A DNA stretch of 36,175 nt from Zygnema cylindricum (lineage: Eukaryota > Streptophyta > Zygnematophyceae > Zygnematales > Zygnemataceae): positions 1-36,175 of the forward strand of contig JBBHKE010002257.1 of the NCBI GenBank assembly GCA_037447655.1. Direction: 5' to 3'. Under the pieces are notes generated by a model. The model was not told the origin of the DNA and searched no databases. It saw only the letters and a program-made list of their open reading frames with translations. This document shows, in pieces, positions 18,007 through 27,582 of the stretch. The position numbers and the translations under genes were made by a program. Numbering within the stretch: the first letter of the stretch is position 1; each line of letters starts with the position of its first letter.

Positions 18007-18800
18007 TGTTTTTTGAAAGCTTTAAGTCTCAACAAATTTATAAGACGGCGGAAAAATAGATCTATATACGCGTCGTCACTTGAATCACAGTGCAGGTGTT
18101 TTTTATGATACAGACAACGCAGCTGAGACGTAGATGGAACAAGCGCAGCTGCGGTTATTTTTGATATGGTCTGTACGGACAAACGCAGCCTGCGACGCAA
18201 CAGATCAAACGCAACTGCGGTACGTGACAACGCAGTTGCTAAGCAACAAGACAAGCGCAGCTGCGGCTAACTTTTGTATGTGATAACGCAGCTGCTACGA
18301 AGCTGCGGATATTTGAATATAATCAGGAATTGGACTGCGCTACTGCGGTTGATCTGAATCAAGTCAACAAACAAGATTCACTTGCCAGGCGACAAGTAAT
18401 TGATCAGATCACCTGTATAGGATTCTCAGTCATATTGAGTGTACAGTGATAGATTAGTTCTAAGCGTAAGTAGGAGCACTTAGACCTTAGTGGCAGTTTA
18501 GCTCTTTTGGATGTATCGTTTTGAAACACTTGTATCGGCGGTATAGCACTATGTAGTAGGACAACTGAGTGAATAGTATAAGACTTAGGACGTTGAACAT
18601 TTTATATATCCAGACTTCTAAGTAGTAAAACTGCATACAGTTTTTGGGAAACTTCTGAGTATTATATCTTTAGTGTTGTTGGATCAATTATGCTTAAACT
18701 TTGGGAGTTGTCAATGTTTATGCTACTCTATATTCTGATAGAGTTTTGTGAGGTTTGGATGCTTGTATAAAAATTGGTGAGCACTTAAGAACAGCTGTTT
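18007..18800 (+). mobile_element. Probable 3' LTR of copia element I
   Basis: A purine tract (TTTAGGGGAGGG, 17994-18005) follows the pol stop by about 155 bp, and sequence starting TGTTTTTTGAAAG at 18007 has the place and form of an LTR start. A TATA-like TTTATATATCC lies near 18601. The region 18105-18350 carries repeated CGCAGCTGCG-like palindromes. The right end is unresolved; by 18834 a gag-like start follows. It does not resemble the LTRs at 1056, 21829 or 32846. Confidence 0.6.
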
Positions 18801-18833
18801 GGTAGGATTCTTGATAGCTTCTGAGAGTGCATC

Positions 18834-18899
18834 ATGTCTACTTCTACTACTACTGCTGCTCCTTCACCTACACCGGTGGTTGTAGAACAACAGTTTTGA
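18834..18899 (+). pseudogene. Remnant gag start joined to copia II
   Basis: ATG at 18834 gives MSTSTTTAAPSPTPVVVEQQ, then TGA. A short Ser/Thr/Pro-rich leader is common at copia gag N-termini and it follows an LTR-like region. From about 18900 the sequence matches copia III just before GAG-pre-integrase, so most of gag and the protease are missing across this junction. Confidence 0.45.
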
Positions 18900-21828
18900 G
18901 GAGGATGACTATTTCATTTGCTGAGAAAGGTAGCCAACGGATGTTTAGGCTGATTTAAAGTAATGAAACGAAGAAGCTTTATTATGCTGGTGTTCATGAT
19001 ATTATGATGTGGCATAAGAGGCTTGGGCATGTGAATCTAGATAAGTTAAGAAAGATGAAAAAGATGGGAGTGGTGGAAGGGATTCAGTTCAGTGAGAATG
19101 ATAATATAAGTGATTGTAGTGGATGTGCTTATGGTAAAACACACAGGTTACCCTTTCCTAAAACAGCCACCTACAAGGGAGAGAAAATTCTAGATCTAGT
19201 ACACACAAATATTTGGGGACCATCTAAAGTGCCCTCACTGGGGGGGAAGAGATTTATGATGACCATCACTGATGATTGATCTCGGTATTCCCGAGTGTAT
19301 TTTTTGAAAAACAAGTCCAAAGCTCAAGATTGTTTTAGACCATATAAAGCATGGAGCGAAAAACTCCATGAAACTCCAATCAAGAGAATAAGGAGTGACA
19401 ATGGTGAAGAGTATACTTCTAACCAGTTTGAGGATTTTCTGAGGGAAGATGGGGTCGAACACCAAAAGAAGGTTCCAGAAAACCCGGATCAGAATGGGTT
19501 AGCTGAAAGGTTAAATAGAACACTAAGTGATAGTGATAGATGTATGTTGTTTGATAAGAAGATAGGAAAAAGGTTTTCGGCAGAAGCAATGAACTGTGCA
19601 AATTACCTCAAAAATAGAGTTCTTAATTCAGCTATAAAAGATCAAACACCTTATGAGAGATGGACAGGCCGGAAACCAGACATATCTCACTTAATGGTTT
19701 TCGGCAGTCAAGTATTCAGTCTAGATACAGATCGGTCTAATTGGAAGCTAGATCCTAAAAGAAAACTGGGATACTTATTAGGATATGATGAGGATGTTAA
19801 AGGATATAGAGTTTATGATCTAAAAAGGGAAGATATAATCTTAGTAAAGCATGTAGTAGTTATGGATGAAGGAAAATCTGTGGATCCCTTCAAATATACA
19901 AAGTCACTAAAAATAAGATTTGAGTCAGAAAATTCCGATGACTTTGAGCTTCCTAACTATCCACGTTTTAGAGAAGATGACATTCTTGCAGGTACAAATC
20001 ACACCGAAAAGGACTCGGCTGTGGAAACTTCAGTGACAACTCTACCCGAAGCCGAAGACGTGGTGGAAATTGATTCGGAATCAAGGGATAGGGGAGAAGC
20101 CGAGTTTGTTCAAAAAATCCACGAGAACCATCTATTCCGGCCTCAGATTTTGAGAGGGGAAGGAGAAGTAGCAAAAGACTGCAGGAAAAACATGTTTATA
20201 ACAAGGTAACTAAACTATCTCATCAAGATGAACCTCAAACTTATGGAGAGGCGATGACTTGTCCAGAAAGAAATCGGTGGAAGACAGCCATCAATGAGGA
20301 GATGGCCTCAATTATGGCAGCCAATACTTGGGAGCTGGTGGATTGTCCACCTAACCGAAAACCTATCGGTTGTACGTGGGTTATCAAATTAAAACTGAAC
20401 CTAGATAACACAATCGAGCGCTACAAGGCCCGATTAGTGGCAAAGGGATTTACACAAAATGAGAGAATTGACTACGAGGAAACCTTTGCCCCGGTCGTCA
20501 GATTTCCCTCCGTCAGCATACTTCTCAGTTTGGCAGCAGCGCAAGACATGGAAGTGCACCAGTTGGACATCAAGACAGCCTTCTTGCATGGAGAATTGGA
20601 AGAGGAGATCTTCATGCGACAACCCGAAGGGTTTGTGGAGGAAAGAGAGGAGAGTAAGGTATGCCGGCTAATTAAATCTCTTTATGGTTTCAAACAGGCG
20701 CCTCGACAGTGGAATAAGAAGCTTGATGAATTTCTTACTGGTCTATGATATATCCGGATCAGCTCAAATCACTCAATCTATGTTTTCGAAGATGAGGAAG
20801 GTTTTATATTTATTGCAATTTATGTTGATGATTTGCTTGTTTTAAGTAAATCAATGGAAAAAAATAATAAACTGAAAACCGATCTTAAACAGGAGATTTG
20901 AAGTGAAGGATATGGGGGAAGCAAAATATATTTTGGGAATTGAAGTAGAGAGAGACCGAAAAAGAAAAATTATAAGATTGTTTAAAAGGAAGCAATAGGG
21001 AACATGCTTGAAAAATTTCAAATGGATAAAGCTAATAGTTGTACAACTCCAATGGAATTGAAGAAGGGAAGTAAGGGGAGTGAGGAAGAAGGAGTTATAG
21101 TCTTAGACGAGGAATTATCTCGCAAAGAACAGAAGTCCATGCAGACTATTCATTACAAGCAAGTAGTGGGAAGTCTAATCTATTTTATAAATGTACCCGG
21201 CCGGATTTAGCTGCAGCAGTAGGAGTGTTGAGTATAAGTCTAAATGCTCCCACTAATAGGGATTGGGAGGCAGCTAAGAGAGTCTTTAAATATTTGATAG
21301 GAACTGGGGATCTATGGTTGCATTTGGGTGGGGAGAATACTGACATCACTACTTGGAGTGATGCCAGTAATGGTGATGCTCCGATGAGGAGATGTACTTC
21401 AGGATATGTATTATATGTGGGTGATAGGGCTTGCTGTTGGGGTAGCAAACAGCAAAAAGTTATTGCTCAGTCCACCATGGAGGCTGAGTATATGGCCTCT
21501 TGCTCTGCAGTAAAAGAATTGATGTGGGTCAAGTCTTTCCTTGGTGAGCTTGGTCACCTTAAGAGTGATGTGCAGAAAATTTTTCGTGATAATTAGGCAG
21601 CAATCGTTATTTGTGCCAATCCTAAACATCATTTTAAAGCCTAACACATGGACATCAGACTCAGCTTTGTTAGAGAGAAAGTAGAAAACAAAATATTTTG
21701 TTTAGAGTACCGACCAGATAGTGAGATGGTAGTAGATATGATGACCAAACCTGTGCCTTCCCCTAAGCTAATTTTCTGCTGGGAGAAGTGTGGTCTGAAA
21801 TTAAAGATTGACTAGAAAATAAGGGGGG
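18900..21828 (+). pseudogene. Ty1/copia element II: GAG-pre-integrase, integrase, RT, RNase H
   Basis: Order is normal for copia. The zinc-binding domain has WHKRLGH and CSGCAYGK (19005-19140). The integrase core has DLVHTNIWGP, IRSDNGEEYTS and NPDQNGLAERLN, so the D-D-E residues are present. RT from 20254 has TWELVDCPPNRKPIGCTWV, TAFLHGELEEEIF, YGFKQAPRQW and YVDD at 20821-20832. RNase H has WSDASNGDAPMRRCTSGY, EAEYMASCSAVKELMWVKSF and a final MMTKPVPSPKL. Damage includes stops at 19277 (TGA for Trp) and 20746, frameshifts near 20210, 20890, 20980 and 21190, and a TAG at 21594. A purine tract AAGGGGGG precedes the LTR at 21829. Same family as copia III and the fragment at 2025-3000. Confidence 0.93.
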
Positions 21829-22735
21829 TGTAGAAATTAATGCTCTATTTTAAGTATTTTCTAGGTCTAAATAAAAGTATAGAAAGAAGGCGAGGCAGTC
21901 TACCTCTAATTTCTTTCTCCAACTCCCAAACTTGTCATAGTCACTGAGAAATTGGAGAGGGAGCTAGAGCCATGGCTACCTAGGCTATCCCGAGCTTTAT
22001 TGGAAATATATATTAGTTAGGGGTTTTATTTACTAAAAGGTATTTGTCGGCCATAGGATTTGATCCTGGTACCTGCCGGCCGGGAGACAGCTGGTAGCCG
22101 GTAGCCTTAGCCGTTAAGCCTAGACCTAGTGTTACGTACTGTATGGTTTGATATTTATTTAAACATTTCCACGTAGGATAATTTATTTAACTGTAATTGT
22201 TTACGGGATACATAGATCCGTTAATGTAAAAGTACAGATAAGAAATCAATACCGCGAATTTATTTCTTTAGCGAAACGAATACCGCGCATGTATTTATTA
22301 CGGCTACGATTAAATGTGAATTTAATCGGACGGCCGAAATTAGCGTCGAGATCACGGAAGAAGATTTCGGCGGTTTGTGGTCATCCCCACGTCGGATGAC
22401 ACGTGGCGAAATTACATTGGATCGTGGTATCTCCGGAGATTATGGCACCGAATCCAGATATGACATGTGTCGACATTTAGGCCATGTCGTATATTGTCCG
22501 TACATAAAGTACACCGGAAGTTGTACTTTTGTGTACGGAACTGTGATCTGATTAGCTCCATACATCAGTAGATAGAGTTTGTGAGGGAGATAGGACTTAG
22601 AAAAATTAGAAGATAGGATCCTCTCTCCGGAGAGCTTCTGTACAAAAGGTCAACTTTGACCCTCCATAACTTACTGCTCAAGGGAGCAAATTCAGAGATT
22701 CTTTTTGCTATCGACTCAGGGGAGTCTTGCCTTCA
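21829..22735 (+). mobile_element. 3' LTR of copia element II
   Basis: Begins TGTAGAAATTAATG right after the purine tract and shares ordered blocks with the LTRs at 32846 and (inverted) 1056: TATTTTCTAGGTCTAAA, GGCAGTCTACCTC, antisense tRNA-like module, TGACACGTGGCG (22397-22408), AGATAGAGTTTGTGAG and CTCAGGGGAGTCTTGCC. The right end is placed near CTTCA at 22731-22735, where similarity to the other LTRs fades and methyltransferase-like coding sequence begins. Confidence 0.8.
22047..22126 (-). other. tRNA-like module in copia II LTR, antisense
   Basis: Read on the minus strand, about 80 nt begin GTC and end GAC with an A-box-like GCTTAACGGCTAAGGC and a B box GGATCAAATCC (complement of 22057-22067). 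T-stem pairing is partial and the acceptor pairs only at its outer three positions. The length suggests a long variable arm, as in Leu/Ser tRNAs. Confidence 0.6.
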
Positions 22736-22749
22736 TATAGGTGAAGTTG

Positions 22750-23640
22750 GTCAGAGTTTTTTTCTGCCAAGGTGGCAGTTATTTTTGCTGAAACACAAAG
22801 GGGTCAGGGTTATCCTAGAGGCTTCTTGGAAGCTGTCCACTCTGAGGACTTATGGAGGTCTCAGAGTTTCATTCCCCAAAATGTAGAAACCATCATGGTG
22901 ACTCATCTGGCCAGTTTGGGAAGAGTGGATTTGGTGATGGCAGGCTGGCCTTTTCAGGGATACTCCCTAGCAGGATAAGGGAAAAGGGCATCAAGACCGC
23001 AGAAGTGGAATATTTTATCGGGTGATCAAATTAATCTCGTGGCTTCAACAGCTCCAGGACACATTGGTGGGGTACGTTCAAGAAAATGTCCACCCGAGAG
23101 ATGATAAACGGAAACATGTTGCGGACAGCTCCAATCACATAACCTGGATTTTAGGAGCTCTCTTGATTTTTGACGTCGCCCAGATGGGATCCTGGGCACA
23201 AAGACTCAGAACATATTGGAACAATATGATTTTGCTTCCGGTCCTCCGGCAACTTTTGGAAAAGCAAATTCCCGACCCGCAAAATTCTATGCAGCAAATA
23301 CTTGGGGAAGGTAGAATTTCACCCCTGTTACTCGACCCGACCGCTACCATTTCTTTTAGTGCAACAAACCAGGATTCCCACGGAAAGCACTCTCGACTTT
23401 GGTCTATTTTCCTCACAGTCACCCTTATCAAAAAGGGGCAGCCGGAATGATTTTTGACACTTAAACGGGAATCTAGACAAAACCAACAATTGCAAAACGG
23501 GAAGAAGCAATGGGATTCTATAAAGGCACCACAGCAGCACCAGGTATTAGAGACCTTCAGAGGTGCAACCTAATTGGGTAGAGTATGGATTTGAATTCGA
23601 TCATACGGGTGCTCAAACATGCATTCGCCTTTTCAAGTCT
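22750..23640 (+). pseudogene. C5-cytosine DNA methyltransferase-like domain of gypsy element I
   Basis: Spread over two or three frames, ordered motifs match the DNMT3/DRM-like class: FAET (motif II-like, about 22781), then QNVETIMVTHLASLGRVDL leading into MAGWPFQGYSLAG (motif IV; the catalytic PCQ reads PFQ, Cys codon to TTT at 22952-22954), GIFYRVIKLI, YVQENVHPRDDKR (motif VI ENV at 23082-23090), an AQMGSWAQRLRTYWNNM block like the AHRARYFWGN segment of DNMT3, and a C-terminal MDLNSI region like motif X near 23580. Motif I is not seen, probably lost to the copia II insertion. It lies just before RT of the gypsy element. In intact relatives it would methylate cytosine in DNA; here it cannot. 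Confidence 0.75.
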
Positions 23641-23985
23641 GAAGTCCCCGAATTTAGGACTTTTTACCTTCAAGCTCATCAGTTGTTAGCGATGCAAGCA
23701 ACTTTGCAGTTTGAGGGGGGGAGAGAAAGGAGAAGAAAAATTCACATTTCACCACCGCAGGTTTTCCCAGTGGGGGGGGGCGGCGGCTCAGATGGCGACA
23801 CCTTAGCGGAAGTTGTCAGCAGTAATGTCCTAGACGAAGGGTTAGGGGCATATCCACCGATAAGGTTGGAATTCGACATTAACCTCTAGGGTAGACCGTC
23901 GGAAGCTTGGGCTGCCGTTGAGCCAGGGAAAATGGATTAGACCTTGGGACAGTAGTTAGACCTTTAGCAAAAGGCGCGGCTTTCC
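23641..23985 (+). other. Unassigned inter-domain sequence of gypsy element I
   Basis: Between the methyltransferase-like domain and RT. Contains two G-runs (23714-23720, 23774-23781) and no protease motif that I can identify. Confidence 0.4.
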
Positions 23986-24564
23986 AAACTGTTGGCCAAA
24001 AACAAACATGTGTTCTCATGGTCAGAAAGCGATGTCGGTATTTATAAAGGAACACCATTCCGAATCGATTTGATCAACGAGACGGCTACTGTTTGGTAAA
24101 AGCACTATCCTCTCACCTTCAAGGAGAAAGAATTCATTATGGCGAAAGTCCTGACTTTCGTGGAAGCCAGATTGGTTTGTCAAAGCAGAAGACTTCATGG
24201 GTTCGCTTCCTCGACAGTTCTCCATCCGAATAAGGACTCGTCCGAGAAGACTGAAGATTTCCGGATGTGTGGAGATTATCGCATGCTCAACACTGCCACC
24301 ATCTCTAACGGGTATCTGATGCCGACCTCGGAAGAGATGTTCGACTCTCTTGCTGGTGCCACTATCTACTCCACTCTGGACAAGAATAACAAGTTCCACC
24401 AGATTGCCATGGAACCGAAGCACAGGGAGAGAACGGCATTTTCGGCTGGTTCCATACTTTATTAATGGATTTACATGCCATTCCGACTCAAGAATGCATT
24501 GGCCAAATTCCAACGGGCAATGGAGGAAGCGCTCCGAGGAATCGATTATGCCCGGTGCTATATC
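23986..24564 (+). pseudogene. Gypsy element I reverse transcriptase, N-terminal part
   Basis: Reads LLAKNKHVFSWSESDVGIYK, PFRIDLINETATVW, the LTFKEKEFIMAKV helix, then FRMCGDYRMLN, IYSTLDKNNKFHQIAM, ERTAFSAG and, after a TAA at 24463, MPFRLKNALAKFQRAMEEAL and DYARCYI. These are the fingers and palm of a Ty3/gypsy RT up to just before the catalytic Asp-Asp, which is missing because the miniature LTR element follows. Stops at 24096 (TAG region) and 24463. Confidence 0.88.
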
Positions 24565-24587
24565 GGTACACTTTTCGTACTTCAACA

Positions 24588-24653
24588 CCCCCCTTCGAGA
24601 GGTAGCCGGTCATAATTGTCCATGTAAACCTAGTCCCCCTTGCTCTGATACCA
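24588..24653 (-). promoter_or_regulatory. TRIM internal region: primer-binding site and polypurine tract
   Basis: TGGTATCAGAGC directly follows the LTR end on the minus strand, matching the initiator-Met tRNA primer site of plant copia elements. The G-run (complement of 24588-24593) abuts the next LTR start. The same 66 bp recurs at 24939-25004. Confidence 0.88.
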
Positions 24654-24709
24654 TGTTAAGATTTTTAGAATCGGGGGATAGAATGGACGATCCCAATAAA
24701 GGGATTGAT

Positions 24710-24843
24710 GAGCCGGCCAGGATTTGAACCTGGGACCTTTCACTATAGCTGTGAATGTACTAACCACTGTACCACCGGCCAGGATTTGAACCTGGGACCT
24801 TTCACTGTAGCTGTGAATGTACTAACCACTGTACCACCAGCTC
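24710..24843 (-). other. tRNA-like gene in TRIM LTR2, 62-bp tandem duplication
   Basis: On the minus strand, taking one unit, a 72-nt cloverleaf folds with acceptor GAGCTGG/CCGGCTC (one G-U), D-stem GTAC/GTAC with 8-nt loop, anticodon stem TTCAC/GTGAA with 7-nt loop AGCTACA, 5-nt variable arm, and T-stem CCAGG/CCTGG with loop TTCAAAT. The A box TGGTACAGTGG and B box GGTTCAAATCC both fit consensus. Position 33 is G, not the invariant U, so it is unlikely to decode; it is better read as a Pol III promoter module. The duplication repeats everything except the outer acceptor. Confidence 0.85.
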
Positions 24844-25060
24844 AGATGTTATGCTGGTGGGTCCAATTTTATATAGGTTTTCATGTGGTTTTTACCACAA
24901 TTTCGGGTATCGAGCGGTACACTTTTCGTACTTCAACACCCCCCCTCGAGAGGTAGCCGGTCATAATTGTCCATGTAAACCTAGTCCCCCTTGCTCTGAT
25001 ACCATGTTAAGATTTTTAGAATCGGGGGATAGAATGGACGATCCCAATAAAGGGATTGAT

Positions 25061-25132
25061 GAGCGAGCCACGATTTGAACTTGGGACATTTCACTTTAGC
25101 TGTAGATGTACTAACCATTATACCACCAGCTC
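25061..25132 (-). other. tRNA-like gene in TRIM LTR3, single unit
   Basis: Exactly 72 nt on the minus strand, aligned with the LTR2 unit but mutated: the acceptor pairs poorly, the D-stem is GTAT/GTAC, and the T-stem has mismatches. The A box (TGGTATAATGG) deviates at one position; the B box (AGTTCAAATCG) is weakened. Confidence 0.8.
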
Positions 25133-25226
25133 AGATGTTACGCTGGTGGGTACAATTTTATATAGTTTTTAGTGTGGATTTTCCCACAATTCCGCATATC
25201 AAGCGCACATTACACGTACGTCAACA

Positions 25227-25910
25227 GGGTACAGAAGATCATCTACCTCGGACATTATATGACTCCTAGGACTGTGGGTCCCCACATGGTCAAGGTGGCA
25301 ACCTTTGACGCTCTTCTCCCACCGCGTGACATCTCGGCCCTTTACACGTTTGTGGGTCTGGCCAACTACTATCGGCAGTGTATCTCCGAGGCAGTAGTCA
25401 AGCTCAACCCCTCAATCAGCTATTACGAAAGGACGAAGATTGGCAGTGGGCCGAAGAGCAACACATCGCCTTCCAGTTCTTGAAGGATGCTCTGAAGCAG
25501 CACCCGTGCTCCGGATGCTTGATCACCAAAGGTCTTTCCTCCTTTACACTGACTGGAGCAGGTTTGGATTGGGAGCCGTTTTGACTCAAGTCGATGATAC
25601 CGGAGCTGAATATGTGGTGGCTTACACCAGCCGGAGCAATAATAGAGCAGGGGGGAATTATAGCATTTACCACGGAGACGTACTCGCAACGGTTTGGGCA
25701 ATCCACTATTTCCGACCTTATTTGTACGGTGTCCATTTAACACTGATAACTTATCACCAACCTTTGAAATTGATCATGGAGAATAGTAAGCTAACCGGCA
25801 AACTCGCTAGATGGGTTCTTATCCTATAGGAATATGATTTTGACATAGCTCACAGGGCAGGGGAAATCCATGGGAATGCCGACGAACTTAGCCAGAATCC
25901 CGATCCCTCT
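25227..25910 (+). pseudogene. Gypsy element I RT C-terminus and RNase H
   Basis: Resumes with IIYLGHYMTPRTVGPHMVKV, RDISALYTFVGLANYYRQC (thumb/connection), WQWAEEQHIAFQFLKDAL, then RNase H: RSFLLYTDWSRFGLGAVLTQ, YTSRSNNRAGGNYSIYHGDV, VWAIHYFRPYLYG and REFLIKELY-type downstream sequence reading EYDFDIAHRAGEIHGNADEL. Frame changes at about 25400 and 25500 and a TAG at 25828 show decay. RNase H would remove RNA from the RNA/DNA hybrid in intact relatives. Confidence 0.88.
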
Positions 25911-27300
25911 ACCATGGATTCTACGCAGGCCTGCAATCATGAGGACCAAGAAATTAGTCTGGGACTCATTCGAGCATCCTCCGCCCTCATCGAGCTTCCC
26001 CAATCTGGGGGGGGACTATTAACTTTCTCGGTGGACGTGGAGGGGCAGGCGCCAATAGGGGCCGGACGTAAGGATATCAAGAACGACCCCGATTCACTCC
26101 AATCTATCCAACAGGGCTCGCCTCTTCCCCATTTGACTGGAATTCAATTATCCTGAGTGCAGACCTGAATGGCTGCGTATGATTGGGACAGAGGCGTTCC
26201 CCTCCGGAAATGGTCAGACTGCACGAGGAAAGTGGTTCCTCCCCCGTCAGACCAAGAAAATTTGATTTCCAATATCTATCAGCAATGTGGACACTTCGGG
26301 CAAAAGCTGACCACTTCCTTAGTTACGAACTATTATTCATGGCACGGGTTTCGGACCAAAGTCAACCGGATTGTACAGACTTGCTCTTTCTCCGATCGAG
26401 TAAAGGCATCGTTTAACAAGAAAAGCAGAACTGAGCTTCATTCGCTTCCTATCCGGGGGATATTTTTTCGGTGGTCTTTAGTTCTTTTGGGACCACTTCA
26501 GACCACCACGCGGGGGAAACACTTCAGGGGAAACACTTCATGCTGATCATGATAGAACATTTTTCCAAGTAGATCGAATTGGTGGTTTTGCCACGGAAGG
26601 AGTCAACGGCAATTGCATATGCCTTTTTGCAAAGGGTTTTAGCCCAATTCGGGGCGCATGTAGAAGTTCTAACCAACCAAGGCTCCAAATTTGCCGGAGA
26701 ATTTTCCAACCTCTTAGAATAATGCCTTGTCGACCATCGGCTGACCAGGCGTGACCACCCGCAGGCCGACGGTTTGCCGAAAGGTGCGTACAGACAGTGA
26801 AGCGGTCACTACCAAAAAATGTAGTTGAAGAAGATTTGGGGGAGTGGGATAGAAGGGTGCCGTGGATTGCTATGGGTTAAAGAATCAGTAGGCAGGCTTC
26901 TCTCCCCTTCTATAGTCCCTATTTTATTTTATTTGGACAACATCCCATTCTTCCGGGGCTGCATCAGCCCAAGCGGTGGTCCTCCCGGAGATGGATGATA
27001 AGGGAATGGTCAAAAAATTGATCGCCGGCAAAGCCAAGATATTTCACCAAGAGATTCCTCTCGCCATGGGAAATTCGCAGGCGGCTCAACACCGAGATCA
27101 ATTGTGGTATTTTTAGCGCCGGACCAGGAATTATGTGCCACGTCAGCGACGATTTATGCCGGGGGACTTTGTATATCGGATGCAACAGAATAAGGACAGG
27201 CAAGATATTTCTACCGAGCGAGTAATTTTGAAAGTGGTTGAAGTTTCTAATAAAAGGATTCTTATATTGGAGGGAAAGGATTGTCGAAGAATTAAAGAAA
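25911..27300 (+). pseudogene. Gypsy element I integrase
   Basis: The zinc-binding segment reads QENLISNIYQQCGHFGQKLT with NRIVQTCSFSDRVKA; the core shows IRGIFFRWSLVLLGP (first catalytic Asp position reads Val), IMIEHFSK, a LTNQGSKFAGEF block (second Asp reads Asn) and RRDHPQADGLPK. The C-terminal domain (VVEVSNKRILILEGKDCRR) continues in frame into the PHD finger. Two catalytic substitutions plus several stops make it dead. The first part, 25911-26165, is a weakly conserved linker. Confidence 0.82.
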
Positions 27301-27545
27301 ATTAGATCAATGTGTCCTGTTGCCATCTTCGAGGACTTGAGGACAAACCCACTTTCCACTTAATCTACTTTGCCGATCCTCCTTCTTGTTCATCAACTTG
27401 CAATCAGTCCTCCCAGCCGCACGACTTATTGGTCTGCAACCAGTGTGGTCAGTGTTAGCATTCAACTTGTCTCCCATCCTCTTGGGAGACACGCTCTCTA
27501 CCCTCCAACACTTGGTTTTGTGGGAACTGCGAATGGGGCGGGTAA
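27301..27545 (+). pseudogene. PHD finger at the C-terminus of gypsy element I pol
   Basis: In frame with integrase. Cys/His order is C-x3-C (27387-27401), C-x2-C in LLVCNQCGQC, H-x2-C in HSTC, then 16 residues and WFCGNC ending at 27530. This C4HC3 pattern, with the aromatic residue two before the last Cys pair, is the PHD finger signature; these domains commonly read histone H3 tail methylation. One TAG (27456-27458) stands where a Trp is usual, just before the His. A natural-looking end, EWGG then TAA, lies at 27543-27545. It occupies the place where chromoviruses carry a chromodomain. Confidence 0.82.
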
Positions 27546-27567
27546 TTTTATATCTTAGTCACGGTTG

Positions 27568-27582
27568 ACTAAGAGGGGGGGA
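27568..27582 (+). promoter_or_regulatory. Probable polypurine tract of gypsy element I
   Basis: AAGAGGGGGGGAAA lies about 25 bp after the pol stop, where second-strand priming would occur; the LTR-like repeat follows. Confidence 0.5.

Larger units (their letters stand above)
24565..25226 (-). mobile_element. Miniature LTR retrotransposon (TRIM-like) with tRNA gene in its LTR
   Basis: Read on the minus strand: LTR3 25226-25005 (222 bp), 66-bp internal region 25004-24939, LTR2 24938-24654 (285 bp), second 66-bp internal region 24653-24588, and 23 bp of LTR1 (24587-24565). Each LTR begins TGTTGAAG or a close variant and ends CTTAACA. The internal region is little more than a primer-binding site, TGGTATCAGAGC (initiator-Met type, complement of 24642-24653 and 24993-25004), and a G-run polypurine tract before the next LTR. 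No coding capacity. LTR2 is longer than LTR3 because of a 62-bp duplication of its tRNA-like unit. A TATA-like TATATAAAATT (complement of 24865-24875) precedes the tRNA-like unit. About 40 codons of the host gypsy RT are missing at the left junction and no target duplication is seen. Confidence 0.88.

Noticed and set aside
24022-24588. 188-residue minus-strand ORF
   Set aside because: Shadow of the gypsy RT reading on the plus strand, which has clear RT motifs.
24710-25132. Functional host tRNA genes
   Set aside because: The units sit inside LTRs flanked by a primer site and purine tract, position 33 is not U, and one copy has a broken acceptor and T-stem; promoter module is the better reading.
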